64,000 nt of DNA from Ctena decussata (GCA_963989385.1 OZ022507.1:56245400-56309399); one strand, 5' to 3'. Counted from the stretch's first letter, positions 11,171-24,224 are shown. Notes: generated from the letters alone by a model not told the origin. Program-made: numbers and translations.

Positions 11171-14100
11171 ACTAACCAAAGTGTGACTAACTGTATGCAG
11201 ACATAATAGGATTATTGACTAAACCGTAAATTCAGATCAACCAAGTTTTCTTTTTTTTTTTTTTTTTTTAATTACTGTTAACTGTCATTTGTAAAGAAGT
11301 AGACAGAATGATTATGTTCTTATATATTGAGTACAAAACAACAATAAAAACATGAAAATAAGAGTTACGCAGAGTACATACTCTAAATATTCATTGCATT
11401 TTTTCCCCTTAAATGTGAAGTTGTGAGTTGAAATAATCGAGCTAACATACTTTTAAGAAAATCTAAGAATTCCAGCTTTTTGTCTACATTTTGTAGTTTA
11501 ACTGTAACTAGGTGACTTTTATTATGGATAAAAATACAGCGTACACAGTAATCAAAAGGACTACATATGTACCCTCGTGCCTAAATGATAAGTTCTTGCG
11601 ACCTAATTGTCAATCGTCCGACCAGAGCAAACATTTGGTCTTGCTATCTAAACCTTAGGATATTAAAATCCTCCTAAAACAATACAAGAGAGTAGCTTAC
11701 GCAATATCAGACAATCAAATAAGTTCAGCTAATTTACAACTTGTCTCACAGGAACGGAAGACGTGACAGAACGTTCGAACTTCTGCAAAGTACTTTAGCA
11801 AAAAAGTGTCCATTAAAGTGTACTAAGTAATCAGCTGATCATACGAATTTTATTGTTGTAAGGTGGGTGCTTATGCTTTTGGGCGAAAACCAATCTCTTT
11901 TTACCTATTTAGGCCCACCTGTATTTTTCTCATAAACGTAAAGCCAAGACAGTCATATTTGTTTGACCGCAACTTTGTTTTACTGGAATTAAATTGTAGC
12001 GCAATATGTTCAGCTCAGAAGCTAGGTTTAACATGACGTTTATTTATTTTCTACGGAGGTCCACGTATTTGAGTAAAGCTGTTTTTCATTTCCTATTACT
12101 TCTACAGCAAAACTGGTATAAAAACAGGTGCTCCTGGAAATTTCAATACTTGTTGCAAGTCACTGAAATTTTGTGTGATTACACCTAATATGCTGTTGTT
12201 AAACTTCAGCCGAGCTTGGAATTTCTGGTTGTTTATTTCCTTTAGTAATAAACAATTTACATTTCGACATATTTACATTGCGCCATTGAAAAAATATAAC
12301 ACGGGGCTTAGCTTATATTGACCAGTTTATAAATATCAGAATACATTTTCACAAACGTTATGTAGGCTTGGGCTGGCATAACCTGATTAATTATGTCTCC
12401 TTGTGAAGCAAGCTTTTTGTGAAAGCTATACTTGTGATATACGTCGCAAGCGGAAGGGAACAAAGTAGCTGATCAGAAACAAATCCTTTTCGTGCAGATG
12501 CTAGCAGTACAAAACGGCAGTATGCTTTACTCGATCCTCTGCTATTTCACTCACTCACTCTCTCTTGTATTTAAGTGAAAGGTCGATTATACGTATGTTG
12601 ATCCGATAAAACACTTTAGACTTACATGAAGTTCTCGCCTACGTGTATGCAAGTTGGACGATTTTCTAGATTTTCTATTTTATTTGATTAATGGAATAAA
12701 CAAGTAATCTTGTCTGGAAAAAGAACATGGAAATTTCTTATTAGACTTAAGCAATGTTCTAGATAAAAAGAGGTAACAGGGAAATTTTACGGAAATATTC
12801 CGTTTAATTCCATAAAAAATGTTACTTTTCCTTATTACAACCGTCAAAACAAGACGGATCTAATCAGGGGTCTACACGTATGCTGTCGTTCTGAAATAAG
12901 AGAATAAGCTAGATTTATCCTAAAATCCTCATTTTGCTTGGAGCTCTAATTCAGATCATAGGAAATGACGCTGTTTGCTATTGTTTTACTTTTCCATCAA
13001 AATACTTCTAGGATTTTTTAGGTTCTTCAAAGAAACATCATTGGTTCAATTGAATTCCTTAATTGATGCAAATACAAGTTTTAACGTAATTTGTTTATCT
13101 TGTAGCGTAATAAAAACGTTTCTATTTGTCTGTGTTTGGTCTTTTCACCTGTCTGAAATTGGATTAGCCTTAAACTAAAGTTGAATGGATTAACCTCAAT
13201 GTATATCCACTATTCTTTTTACAAAAGATAAATACATAAATAAATGAACTTGCTGTTTGCCTAACTTTCTATAAAAAGGTTCTAAATGCACGAATTTGAG
13301 CTAACAGAATCCTTTTGATAGACGACCTGCATTAAAGAAAATTTAAAAGAGGAAGACAAGAGAAGCAACAGAGTTGCTTCCCTGGAAAGTGTATCTATTC
13401 GTCTTAAAACTCCCATTTAACAAAGAAATCACACACAGAATGACTGACGGTACCATTATTATAAAAATAAGTTTGATCGTCTGTCTCATTTTGATGTGCA
13501 AAGCTTAAGATTATTTCTTATTTTGTATGTTATTAAAAGGGATCAAGGAAAACTAGTGAAACGTGTCTGCTGTATCTCTCTCCTACAAATGTTTTGCAGC
13601 CATAATTTTGGAAGCCCATAAATTTCAGGAAACAAACGGTACCAGGAAATATTTGCTAGATCAAAATGACACTGTGCATTAGAAGCTCAAATGGCAGACT
13701 CTTTAATGGTGAACGTGACAAAATAATTTTGATCAAACAATTTAAGACTGATATTAAAGTGGTTTCTCAAACCGGAAAAAGCTGTTTCACCCTCATTAAC
13801 CCACAAAGCCGAAACCAGAAGGTAACAAATTTTAGTTAATCAAATTTTCACGAAAAGACTTGTCTAACCCACACCATACATGTATTAACAATTCAACTTA
13901 AATGACAAACACTGTAAATCGAGATGATGCTGTCATGAGCCGTCTTATCTAGATCTACGTTGTTTTTAAATTTAACTTTCTTTTTGTTTTTGTTTGGCGC
14001 TGTAAGGGTTAGTTATTAACGTCAGCATCTGTGTTCCAATTTTCTATCATCAAAATTCAGATCAGCATGCTTTGTCGGGTGACGATAAATACAACTGTTC

Positions 14101-14177
14101 AGTGTCTTTTCTGTTCAGCCTGCTCGAAGAATAGTTTGGTCTTGGTCAACAATCTTCGATCCGACAAGTCTTTCTGA

Positions 14178-14241
14178 ATACCGTATACGCGATAATTTTC
14201 GCGGTGTTCCAGTTTTCGCGGTATTTCGCGGTATACGGTAT
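14178..14241. repeat. 64-bp palindrome, ATACCGTATACGCG ends
   Basis: ATACCGTATACGCG at the left is mirrored by CGCGGTATACGGTAT at the right, with further TTTCGCGG motifs in between. The matching part of unit 2 (about 19,280-19,320) lacks it. It looks like a tiny fold-back insertion, but the unit 2 alignment is too diverged here to define an empty site. Confidence 0.45.
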
Positions 14242-15087
14242 ATACTTCACTGTTGTGTTTACGCATGAATCACGACTGATGCCAGGGAGAGGATTTGAGC
14301 TCCATTAAAACCGATTCAATCCCCCAGTAGTTTATTGTAGGAATGAATTTCCCTTTTAGGGATTTTACCGATGTGTAAACACCGGCGAATCACTCACAAA
14401 CTGAAAAAAGACCCTTCCATCGGACTTTATTCAGTTTGTCAGGGATTCTCGGCGTTAACACATAATTCCTTCCTCTTCCATCCTAATACATTTTGTACAT
14501 GGACTCTGTCACAAAATAACAGGAAATATCGGAGTTTTTGCCCAAAGTAGTAATCTTTGTGATTCCAATCCTGCAAGCTCGGGGTAACAATGAGGCAATT
14601 AGAAACACATTGAAGTTTGTCGTTTTGATAAACGTCAACATTTTAATTAGTAGAAAAGCAGAGGAAATAACGAAGCTGCTATGAATTGCGCAAATGATTT
14701 AGAATTATTGACGTGTAAATTGCGCTTCAGTATTAAGTTCTGTTTCATTAACTTGAAGAGGTTGAAATAATTAAAACAAAACATGCCATGCAGGTTATCT
14801 CGTAAGACCGCACGAGCGATTAGTACAAGATGTAAAAAGATAAATATGACACGTTCATTACAAAAGCGAATTTCTGGGCTTCGAAATCATCTTTTGTATT
14901 AAGGCTCAGAAATAATTTTCTTGACAAGAATGGTATTACTGAAACAAAATGAAAACAAGTTCTCATGTAAAGTACAAGGTGTAGAAAGTACAAGAATCAA
15001 GACAGTGATGTCCACAGATTCCTCCTTCTCGTGTCTCGATATCATCTGATTAATAAATATGCAACAATGCCATTAAAGGCAGTTGGA

Positions 15088-15233
15088 GGGTCGAGTCAGA
15101 TAAATTCGGACAACAGGTAAATTCGGACAGTGACATTGTTTCATTGGCATCATGAGCCGTCTCATCTGGATTTTTACTGTTTTGAAATTGTATGTCCGAA
15201 TTTACCCGCTGTCTGAAGATAAACGACTCGATC
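15088..15233. repeat. ~146-bp inverted repeat with TAAATTCGGACA motifs
   Basis: Left arm GGGTCGAGTCAGATAAATTC and GGTAAATTCGGACA; right arm TGTCCGAATTTACCC and AACGACTCGATCC. The arms are inverse complements with a few mismatches around a ~60-bp loop. This is a MITE-like fold-back sequence; no target duplication is evident. Confidence 0.5.
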
Positions 15234-15419
15234 CAAATATATTCCGACAGTGATATGATATGTAGACTCAGCTCTGTATGTGCATCCCTGTAGTAAAATG
15301 TGAAAAATAAAAAGACAGGCAACGATCAGGAGTTAACACAATCATATCCCATATCCTTGAAGCTCCCTAAAATCCAAAAGGGAGGCCAGTATATACAAGT
15401 ACATCAACTGACAAAAGTT

Positions 15420-15740
15420 CACGAAAGACATGCACTGCATACCGAATGAACAGCCCTTTCCAAAACGGGTACTAATCATTTAGCTAACCCACTTAATTGA
15501 AAACACTAGTTATATCTATTTCGCCTATTTTCTGTTTTAAATTTCAAAACAAAATAAAAAGCGAAATGGGCAGCTATACAGGTGGCCATATTGCTAGAAG
15601 ACCGTAGACAAGCAGACACAAGAACATACGGCATTGGGCAACCACAACAGAAGTGCCGCCTTGGAACTGTCGGTAATCGATTACTTGTTGCTAAGATTAG
15701 TTTTACTGGATCCAGACCTTCGCCCTTCGCTTCCGCAATG
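15420..15740 (+). repeat. Dispersed repeats R6 and R5, adjacent
   Basis: 15,420-15,600 (CGAAAGACATGCAC to GGGCAGCTATACAGG and CCATATTGCTAGA) matches 52,320-52,535 in the same block order. 15,640-15,735 (CCACAACAGAAGTGCCGCC, then TTGGAACTGTCGGTAAT) matches 47,130-47,210. Both appear to be dispersed families; I recognise no diagnostic end. Confidence 0.5.
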
Positions 15741-16551
15741 GTTCAGCCCAACCAAAACAATTACCACACACATAACATACCAACACAATTAATGTTCGGG
15801 TTGTTTTTCCTGATACTGCCATTAGCATTTGGCGCATAGATATCTACAGGCAAAAAGGTAAGACAAGGAGCTAGAACATATACGTAGCTGTAGCGCATCA
15901 GCTGAAACTCATAGTTACATGTACTAAACAGCTCTCAGAAACGTTGCATGTTCTTACTCAATACTTAATCTCCACCGTTTCAGAGAGATGCTCATATTAT
16001 GTGACAAACTGATACACTCCTCAGATCTAACAATTTGTAAAATCTGACATTTTGTTGAACAGTGAAAGAAAAGCAATGCGAATTTTCAGACAAATTGTAT
16101 GCAGCTGTCAAAGATGAGTGACTTTCGATTATTTACAGACTGTCTTTTCAAACTTCTTTTTTTTCAAATTTTCTAGACCAATAACCTCTTCATTTCCAAC
16201 ATCCATATATGATTCTGGACAGCCTATCCATGAAGAGATCACGCCACTAACAGTGAATATTCTGTACAATTCTCACTGGTTACTGGTTAGTCTTCAAACC
16301 ATTTTATATCTTAGAGTCTAACCAGATGACAATTTTTTAAAATATTTATACTATGCATACCTGCAAATTTTGATGGTGTGAATATTTCCATATGAATGTA
16401 AATACTCACATGTGTAAACATATACAGAGTGTACATTTCCATCAAGTCAGAAAGTCATGTTCAAAAGTGTTATTTCATTTATGAGCATATCTTCTCATAT
16501 GGACATTTCGTCTTGTGAATGAAAAGTGAATATACACGCATGGGCAAATCC

Positions 16552-16755
16552 AATGGATAGATGACTTGCGATATTACGTCCTTTTTAACAGTATTTCAGT
16601 TATATCAGGATGATGGGTGGATGAAAATGAAAAGTTGTGTGCAATTGAAACCCGTTTACGATTGAAAAGATTCCCGCCTATATTGGGGCTCGAATCCAGA
16701 ACCGCTAGATCAGCAGACCAGCGATAAACCTACTGAGCTACCGCAACTCCTCTGC
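16552..16755 (-). mobile_element. SINE2 copy b, best-preserved tRNA-like head
   Basis: On the minus strand the A box TAGCTCAGTAGG (complement of 16,729-16,740) and B box GGATTCGAGCC (complement of 16,687-16,697) are both intact and correctly spaced for a pol III type 2 promoter. The body runs leftward to GATGACTTGCGATATTACG, the same end seen in copies c, d and e. It separates set I units 1 and 2. Confidence 0.75.
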
Positions 16756-17854
16756 GAAAATCCAACCAGAAGCTTAAACGGTTTTAAAAAGGTGTCATTA
16801 CTTCCTCTTTAAAAAAGATTAAATTTCTCAGATACAAACAGATACAAGTGAAAACTAATCAATAATACATATGTAACTCAAGTCATGATTTTTGGCAATA
16901 TACACTCAATTCAATGTCTGCGCTTTTCATTTAAGATTCCAACTTCATTATCTATTTCCCTAGCGTATTTTTTAACTCAGTCGCGGTGGAACTTTGATTT
17001 CTAGAATTCCGAAGCTTAGCATTGTGACATTTAAGTCGGGGAGGGGGGAAACAGTGCAGACTCAAGCAGTCTAACCAGGGCCTACACCATTTGCCATTCC
17101 ATCTGCATCTTTTGGACAATTACAACAAATTGTATCATTTTAGGACAATTGGGGTAATTATTTTTGGTGACCTTATTTTTAATGGTAATGAAATGACTAC
17201 ATGAGTAGTCTTATTATAAGAATAATGAGTTCTAGCGACTTAAAAGTCAATCCTCATCTAAACCTTCAACATGCATTTTCCCGATCCTCCGGTATTAAAA
17301 TCGAGGTTCCGTCTCCGCATCACCTATGTGTTGGTGGGACGTTAAGCCCTCACTCACTCAGTCACTAACTAACAATGTGTTTTAGTGAGAATTCGATCAT
17401 ACGTATGTTGATTTGATAAAAAAAAAAACTTTAGACTTTATATGAATTTCTCGTCTACGTGTCCGCTTGTCTATGTTCTTTGGCGGTTTGGTGACCTGTT
17501 TTGCTACCCAATCTGCATTTTGTTTTGTTTTGTTTTGTAAGTTAAAAATAAAATAGATAAAAATTAGATGTTGATACTGTTTTTGTTTAGGGTAGCTGAA
17601 TGACCACCTTTTTTGGAAAGACATGCTCATTCGGTTTACCGCGTGTGTCTTTCATGAACTTGCGTCAAGTTTTCCGTGTGTGTGTGCTTCTTTCCCTAAT
17701 GGTTTTGAGAGCGGAATGTGGGATTTGATTGAATTTAATTCTTGATCATTGCCTATCTTTTTACTGTATATGCAATTTGGACGACATTCTAGATTTTCTA
17801 TTCTATTTAATCAACAGAACAAACAAGTAATATTGTCTGGAGACAGAACAATGA

Positions 17855-18124
17855 TTGACTGATTGATTTGTTGCTTTACGTCTACGGTAAACAGCTATGG
17901 TCATGTCGGGACGGTAAGTTAACCTAACCACGCTATTCCTGGGCAGGCTTAGAACTCCTAAGCGGTTAACCAGTACTAAGTGCACATATTTTTGCCAGCA
18001 ACTGATAACTGCCCTCCTTGAATCAGCGGAAAGAGAAACGAAAGTATGTGGCCAGACCGGGTATCGAACTCAGGACCTCTGACTTATATGTCTGGTGATC
18101 TACCGCGGCGCTACGCGGCCCGGC
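17855..18124 (-). mobile_element. Full-length SINE1 with perfect 13-bp target duplication
   Basis: The copy is flanked by GACAGAACAATGA at 17,842-17,854 and again at 18,125-18,137. This exact duplication defines both ends and gives SINE1 a length of about 270 bp. In minus orientation it reads head (GCCGGGCCGCGTAGC), B box (GAGTTCGATACCC) and body to the 3' GACGTAAAGCAACAA tail. An identical 13-mer implies a fairly recent target-primed insertion mobilised by a LINE. The matching site in unit 1 (about 12,720) has no SINE. Confidence 0.9.
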
Positions 18125-18243
18125 GACAGAACAATGAACTGTTGTTACTAGGCTTCAACGAAGCTCCAGATAACAAGGCGTATAAGGCACATTTTACAGA
18201 TACTTTTCAATATTTTTCCATAAAAAGTATAGGTTGTGACTCC

Positions 18244-18278
18244 TCATTAGAACCGTTTCACCGAGACGGTTCTAATGA
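18244..18278. repeat. Hairpin TCATTAGAACCGT / ACGGTTCTAATGA
   Basis: Thirteen complementary bases on each side of a 9-base loop; weaker pairing extends outward. The motif ACGGTTCTAAT recurs once at 63,335. Function unknown; probably the residue of a small inverted-repeat element. Confidence 0.5.
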
Positions 18279-18949
18279 AGGGTCATAACATACATTTTCA
18301 TTGAGAAATAAGTCTTAGAAAAATATCCCCGAAGTAGCCTTGAAAACCATTTTTTTTAGTTCAGATCCAGTTCATTGGAGTTTGCGCTGCCCGATACAGT
18401 TTTACGTTTTCTGTAAAAAATACTTGGGCTCCAAAGATATGTCATCGGCATTTTATGCTCTTATATTGGAATTCACTAGTTCTTATTGCCTCGATTCAAA
18501 CATTCTATTTTTTAAATGATGCAGGTTTCAGTATATTATTTTTATCCGTAAACTTATGGAAGAAAGAATCTTTCCATTTGAATTTGGATCAGCCTTTTAT
18601 CTAAACTCGCGATTCACAAATACATCGCATACAGACCGACTGCCGGTGCAGTGCCATAACATCAGATGACTCTTGAATAACCGTCTCTAAATTAGCCATT
18701 GCTTTCATTAGTTACGTTCTTGAAAAAGGTGAAAAGTGTCTGGCGAATCACTCTGTTAAAACGTTTTGCAGTCATAATTTTCGAAGCCTATAAATTTCAG
18801 GAGACATGCGGTACAAGGAAATATCTGTCTAGATTAGATTGACACTGCATTAGAAGCTCAAATGGCAGACACTTTAATGGTGAACGTGACAAAATAATCT
18901 TGATCAAACAGTTCAAGAAAGATATTAAAGTGGTATCGCAAAACAGACA

Positions 18950-19012
18950 AAAAAATATAATAAATAATAATAATTAAATAATAATAATAAAAAATAAAAT
19001 AATAAATAAATC
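18950..19012. repeat. (AAT)n/(AATAA)n simple repeat
   Basis: A run composed almost only of A and T in AATA, AAT and AAATAA units inside set I unit 2, absent from the equivalent place in unit 1 (about 13,785). A late expansion. Confidence 0.8.
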
Positions 19013-20600
19013 TGCGTCATTTTTAAGGGTCATTTAACCCTTAAAGTGCCAAAAAATCGCACGCATCATAATTTAGTTCTACAAAGTTTGTCCAAGCTTC
19101 GCCATATTGACAATCCGTGACTTGAGGGCAAACACTGTAGCTCAAGATGAAGAGCAATCTTGATCTACATTGTTTGCAAATTCAACCAAGTGCAAGTAAG
19201 CATGCTTTATCGGGTGATGATAAATCCTGTTCTGTTCAGTCTGCTACAAAATATTTACATCTGGATCAACACTCTTTGCTCGGACGTCTTTCTGACTGCT
19301 TGAGATTTCACATATTGAACATTCGATTTTAAACTTGACCTTGTCTCAGATCATTGTTCCAGTTCAGGAAAGAGCAGATGGCAGTGCTTTTAAGCAAAAG
19401 TGTTCGTATGTATGCGTTTTAGATGACGCTTTATCGTGATATAACATGCCAGTTATGTTGACATTATTGTCTGCCGGAGTACAGTTTGTACTTCATCGTG
19501 TGTTGGCACATAAATCATGAAGCTATAGTAAGCATTGGAGCTCCATGAACCGAGTCAGTCCCCTATTAATCCATTTTAGGAATAATTTACCCTTTTGGGA
19601 ATTTTATCGAATGGATGTAAACACTGGCGAATCACTTACAAACTGAAGCCCCTCCCTTTGGGCTTTATTCACTTTGTCAGGGATTCACCGGAGTTTACAC
19701 ATACAATGTAATTCCAACCTTGTCCATTCAAGTGCATTTTTGTACATCGACTCTGTCACAAAATAACAAGAAACATAAAAAATGGAAAATAAATTTACAA
19801 AATCGAATATAAAATGGAAATTTGAAGTTTTGTGAAAGAGTTTTTTGTCCAAAGTAGTAATCTTTGTGGTTCAACCGATAAGTATTGGTAAACCCGGAAA
19901 GAAGTAGACTGGAAAATGATGCAAAGTTCAGAGAGAGTAAGATATTTAAACGAGTACTAGTAAGCTGTCAGATACAAGTTTCGACATTTTTTCCGTGCAG
20001 CGTATCAAAACAAATAAACAAAAACAATGTGGTTCAAATCCTCACGATCAGGTTTACAATTAGGCAATCAGAAGAACATTGCAGTGTGTCCTTTTGTAAA
20101 ACGTCAACATTTTAATTAGTAGAAAAGCAGAGGAAATTATAAAACTGCCAAATGTATTGCGCCAATGATTTGGAATTATTGACTTGTAAATTGCGATTCA
20201 GTATTAAGTTCTGTTTCATTAACTTGTGAAGGTTGAAATAATTAGAACAAAAGGTGCCAGGCAGGTTATCTCGTAAAATTGCACGAGCGATTAGTACAAG
20301 ATGTAAAACAATAAATTTGACACGTTCATTTCTTTACGAATTTATTTGCCTCGAAATCATCTTTTGCATTATTGATGGCTCAGAAATAATTTCATGACAA
20401 AAAAATTATTTACTGAACAAAGCAAAGCTCTCTTGTCAAATACAACAAGCAGTAAGTACAAAAATAAAGACAATCATATTCACAGATTCCTGCTTCTTGT
20501 AGGTTCCAAATCATCTGATGGTTAATACTTGAGCAAAGCTAAGACCCGTGACATAGAATCAGCTCCGCACGCGCATACATGTCGTCATATTTGAGTCTTC

Positions 20601-21810
20601 TCGACCGTATTACTCAATTTTCGAGCCTAAGAATTTTATATGGCCATGATAAAATACTCTAATCAGATTGAGTGTGCCGCGATGCACTTGGTGATTTTTT
20701 TTATTGTTATTCTCAATGCGTATAACGCAAATTTGCTTATGTTGCAGCTCATAAAACGCGCAATACATTTACATTTAAAAATTAAAAAAATTCAAGCTGT
20801 TGCAGATGGGGATCATATGTATGTAACGGATAGTTAAAAAATGTCAGCTTTTGTGGTAACTTCACCAGTTATTTTACTAAAAACGATTCTCTGTTGTCTT
20901 TTTCCGTTGTTTTTTTTTTTTTTTTTTTGTTGTTGCTTGTTTGTTTGTTTTTCTATGGCATTTCAAAAGCTCATTTAGAAATTCTGACATATTACAATGA
21001 CGACGTAACTTAATTAAATGGGGATGTTCGATGACATATTCAAGCTGCAAATGTAGAATATAACAAAATCCTGACCATGGTAAATAAACAGAGTTGTCTG
21101 GCTTCAGTCCTACGAATAAATGCTTCCTTCTACAAGCAGGCTGTAGCCAAGAATCATTAAATTTCAACCACTTGTCAGCTGTCTGTTTATCTGGCCATTA
21201 AATCTTCTGAGATGCTTAACAGATGCCAACAGGTTAACAGTAGAAAATGACAGGGGTGATTTTATTTTCATTTCTTTAAAATCTTGTGAACCAGTTACAT
21301 ATGAAACAAACACATTATAAAATAACCAGAATCAAAACAAGAGAACCATAAGTACTGATTGCTCCCCTGGGCAACTCTGAGATTACCATGTGATATGAAC
21401 TTTTTTGACATTTGTAGACATAAGGAAACAGTGCCAGAATGATGGTTTGTAATGCAATGAGGCCTAGTAGTTTCGAAAAGAAAGAACAAAAAAGTTCAAC
21501 CTAAGTAACCTTTGGCCAAGGTCACTTATTTTTTGTAGTACTAGAGTCTCAGATGCTATATATATCCAATTTCAGGGACAAGTCATTTATTATCAGGTGG
21601 TGGTTGTGGGGGTGGGGGTGGGAGGTGTGGATGGGGATGGGGTGAGGGGTATAGTAAAAGGGGGCATAGGCCCACTTTAAGGAAGGAAATTTTTGTTACC
21701 ATTATTTAAGAAACTGCTTGATCTAATTTGGAATAAACTTTTCTGTTAAAGTAACCAAGGTTGTCCACAAATATGGCACTTAAATCCAGAAATATCGTAG
21801 GAATTTTAAC
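20601..21810. other. No gene; T tract and G-rich strand-asymmetric tract
   Basis: Includes an 18-base T run near 20,910-20,928 followed by (TTTG)n. A strongly G-rich stretch at 21,596-21,665 (repeats of GTGGGGGTGGG and GATGGGGATGGGG) has enough G triplets to form a G-quadruplex. No coding frame or element end is visible. Confidence 0.5.
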
Positions 21811-22101
21811 ATCATAGGACCATTGGTCCTGTAGCTCACCTGAGTCCATTCATCCTCAGCACTCAAGGGTAAGGAACTCGAAAGTAAATTGTACAATATG
21901 GCCTAATTTCAACTTTGACTAAGTTGTTATGCTTGCCCTAATTAATAATATTAGCAAATTTGATGAAACATATTTGTAAAACTTTTTGCCTAAATATTGC
22001 AGTAACAAAGAAATAAATGCCAATTTGCACTTTTCCCAATACAAGTCTATGGAAACTTTAAAATGCCATAGCAATGATACCATGTGGGCAACAATGATAA
22101 A

Positions 22102-23637
22102 CCAGAGGACCATTGGTCCTGCAGCTCACCTGAGCACTGAGGTTATGCTGAAAAAACTTAAAGTTGCCACAGCAACAAAACAACATGCACAACAGCAATG
22201 ATACACCCATTTATGTAGAGGATAATATCACAAACATTTATGCTAAAAAGATTCAGCTTTATCTCCCTTCATGGCTTCTGAGAGGATTTTTGGCAACAAC
22301 AAAAAAAAAATCGAAAATTTAGCCTTTCGGTTACGATGGCAACCAACCAAAATCAGGGATTTGGGCAAAATTCATATTGCTAAATAAATGCCTAATTTCC
22401 ACTTTCCCCATCATAAGGCTATGGAAAATTTAAGTTTCCATAGCAATGAATTCACATGGGCAACGATAATATAAAACATAATTTAGGTACAGGCTAATGT
22501 CATTAATATGTATGCAAAGTATCAGCTTCATCCCTATTATGGCTCCTGAGGAGAAGATTTTTGAAAAGTTTTTCAAAAATTTACCCTTTAGTTTGCCATG
22601 GCAACCAATCAAATTTAGCGATTTGGACAAAATTCATATGAATCATAACGGACTACTCAAGAAACATTTCTATAGAAACAAATTCTAAATAGCTGCAGTG
22701 AGACAGCAAAAATTGCCAATTTCCACTTTTCCCATTATAAGTCAATGGAAACTATAAGTTGCCATAGCAACCAGAGTTCTTACGGGATTGGAACAAAAAA
22801 CATACTTTATGTAGAGGCTAATGTCATTAACATATATGCAAAGTATCAGCTTCATCCTTCTTATGGCTTCTGAGGAGAAGATTTTTTTTTGATTTTTTCG
22901 AAAATTTACCCTTTATTTTGCCATGGCAACCAATCAATTTCAGCGATTTGAACAAAATACATATGAATCATAGAGGACTACTCAAGAAACATTTCTGCAG
23001 AAAAAAATTCTAAACAACTGCAGTGAGACAGCAAAAATTGCCAATTTCCACTTTTCCCATTATAAGTCAATGGAAACTATAAGTTGCCATAGCAACCAGA
23101 GTTCTTATGGGATTGGAATAAAAAACATAATTTATGTAGAGGCTAATGTCATTAAGATATATGCGAAGTATCAGCTTAATCCCTCTTATGGCTTCTGAGG
23201 AGAAGATTTTTTTTGTTTTTTTCCAAAATGTTCCCTTTATTTTGCCATGGCAACCAATCAAATTCAGCGATTTGAACCAAATTCTTATGAATCGTAGGGG
23301 ACTGCTCAAGAAACATTTCTGTAGAAAAAAATTCAAAATAACTGCAGTGAGACAGAAAAAATTGCCAATTTCCACTTTTCCGATTATAAGTCAATGGAAA
23401 CTATAAGTTGCCATAGCAACCAGAGTTCTTATGCCAATGGAACAAAAACACAATTATTCGTTCCCCCCATCTATAGATGCTATATGAGAAATATGGAAAG
23501 AATCAGCCCCATGGCTTCAGAGGAGAAGTCGTTTGAAAATGTTGACGACGGACGACGGACGACGGCGGACGGACGACGGACGACGGATGCCTGCCTATAC
23601 TATAAGCTCACCTATGAGCCTTCGGCTCAGGTGAGCT
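22102..23637 (+). mobile_element. Inner pearl/Helentron-type element PE2, complete
   Basis: The left hairpin AGGACC-ATT-GGTCCT (22,106-22,120) and GCTCACCTGAG (22,124-22,134) are mirrored at the right by hairpin GAGCC-TTC-GGCTC (23,616-23,628) and CTCAGGTGAGC (23,626-23,636). The core has about four units of ~324 bp, then (GACGACGGAC)n at 23,541-23,586. It is inserted in a relative; ATAAA precedes it (22,097-22,101) and ATAAA follows it (23,639-23,643). This is the best evidence in the window for where such an element begins and ends. Confidence 0.75.
22432..23540 (+). repeat. Tandem core of PE2, ~324-bp period
   Basis: The anchor TAAGTTGCCATAGCAACCA (first copy TAAGTTTCC) lies at 22,432, 22,755, 23,080 and 23,403, spaced 323, 325 and 323 bp. 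Each unit holds CCATGGCAACCAATCA, CTGCAGTGAGACAG and TATAAGTCAATGGAAACT. Apart from CTTCTGAGGAGAAGATTTTT, the core is unlike those of PE1 and PE3 although the termini are the same. Confidence 0.85.
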
Positions 23638-24224
23638 AATAAAACAATATTTATGAAGTGCTAATGTCATGGGCATGTGTGCGAATATCAGCTTCATCCC
23701 CTAATATGGTTTGAGGAAAGATTTTTGAATATTTTTTCGAAAAGTTTTCCTTTATGTTGCCATGGTAACAAATCAAATTTGGTGATTTGGACAAAATTAA
23801 CATGAATCTTAAAGGACTACTCGAGAATTATTTCTGTAGAAAAAAAATCCAAATAACTGCAGTGAGATAGCTAAAATTGCGGATTTCCATTTTCCCCCTT
23901 ATAAGTCAATGGAAACTATAAGTTGCCACAGCAACCAAACTGCTAAAGCAATTGCCATGAAAAACAATTATTCTGTAGAGGCTAGTACTCAAATCCTTTC
24001 TGTAAAGTTTCAGCTTTATCAACCACATAATTTCTGTTTAGATGATTTTTTAATATTTTTCTACTTTTAACCATTCGGTTGCAATGGAAACCAGCCAAAA
24101 TGTGCAATTTGCATAAATCTAATATGACTGGTTGAGGACTACCCAAGGAACATTTCTATAAACGTTTTGTCAAAATATCTTCAGTGACATAGCAATAAAT
24201 GCAAATATTCCATTTACTCTCTCG

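Larger units (their letters stand above)
11490..16560 (+). repeat. Segmental repeat set I, unit 1 (~5 kb)
   Basis: Collinear blocks shared with unit 2 (from 16,860) and unit 3 (from 32,430). Examples: GGTGAACGTGACAAAATAAT at 13,709 and 18,879; CTCTGTCACAAAATAACA at 14,504 and 19,751; AGTAGAAAAGCAGAGGAAAT at 14,649 and 20,118. Offsets of 5.17 to 5.47 kb grow along the unit because of small insertions. Divergence is high by eye, so the duplication is old. No conserved reading frame runs through matched blocks, so there is no evidence that a gene was duplicated. Confidence 0.75.
16860..20600 (+). repeat. Segmental repeat set I, unit 2 (main part)
   Basis: Matches unit 1 block by block from about 17,330 (ACGTATGTTGAT...GTAATATTGTCTGG, compare 12,590-12,710) to about 20,560. 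The 17,080-17,260 stretch (CACCATTTGCCATTCCATCTGC) matches unit 3 at 33,590. Its right end seems displaced by later insertions and resumes at 27,840-27,908 and 30,404-30,660. It carries its own SINE1 insertion at 17,855. Confidence 0.7.
21811..24210 (+). mobile_element. Outer copy of PE2-type element, split by the inner copy
   Basis: The left end is AGGACCATTGGTCCT (hairpin, 21,816-21,830) and GCTCACCTGAG (21,834-21,844). The unit sequence runs to 22,101, is interrupted by the inner element, and resumes at 23,638 with TTTATGAAGTGCTAATGTC, exactly the next expected block. It then decays by about 24,210 without a recognisable right terminus. Confidence 0.6.
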
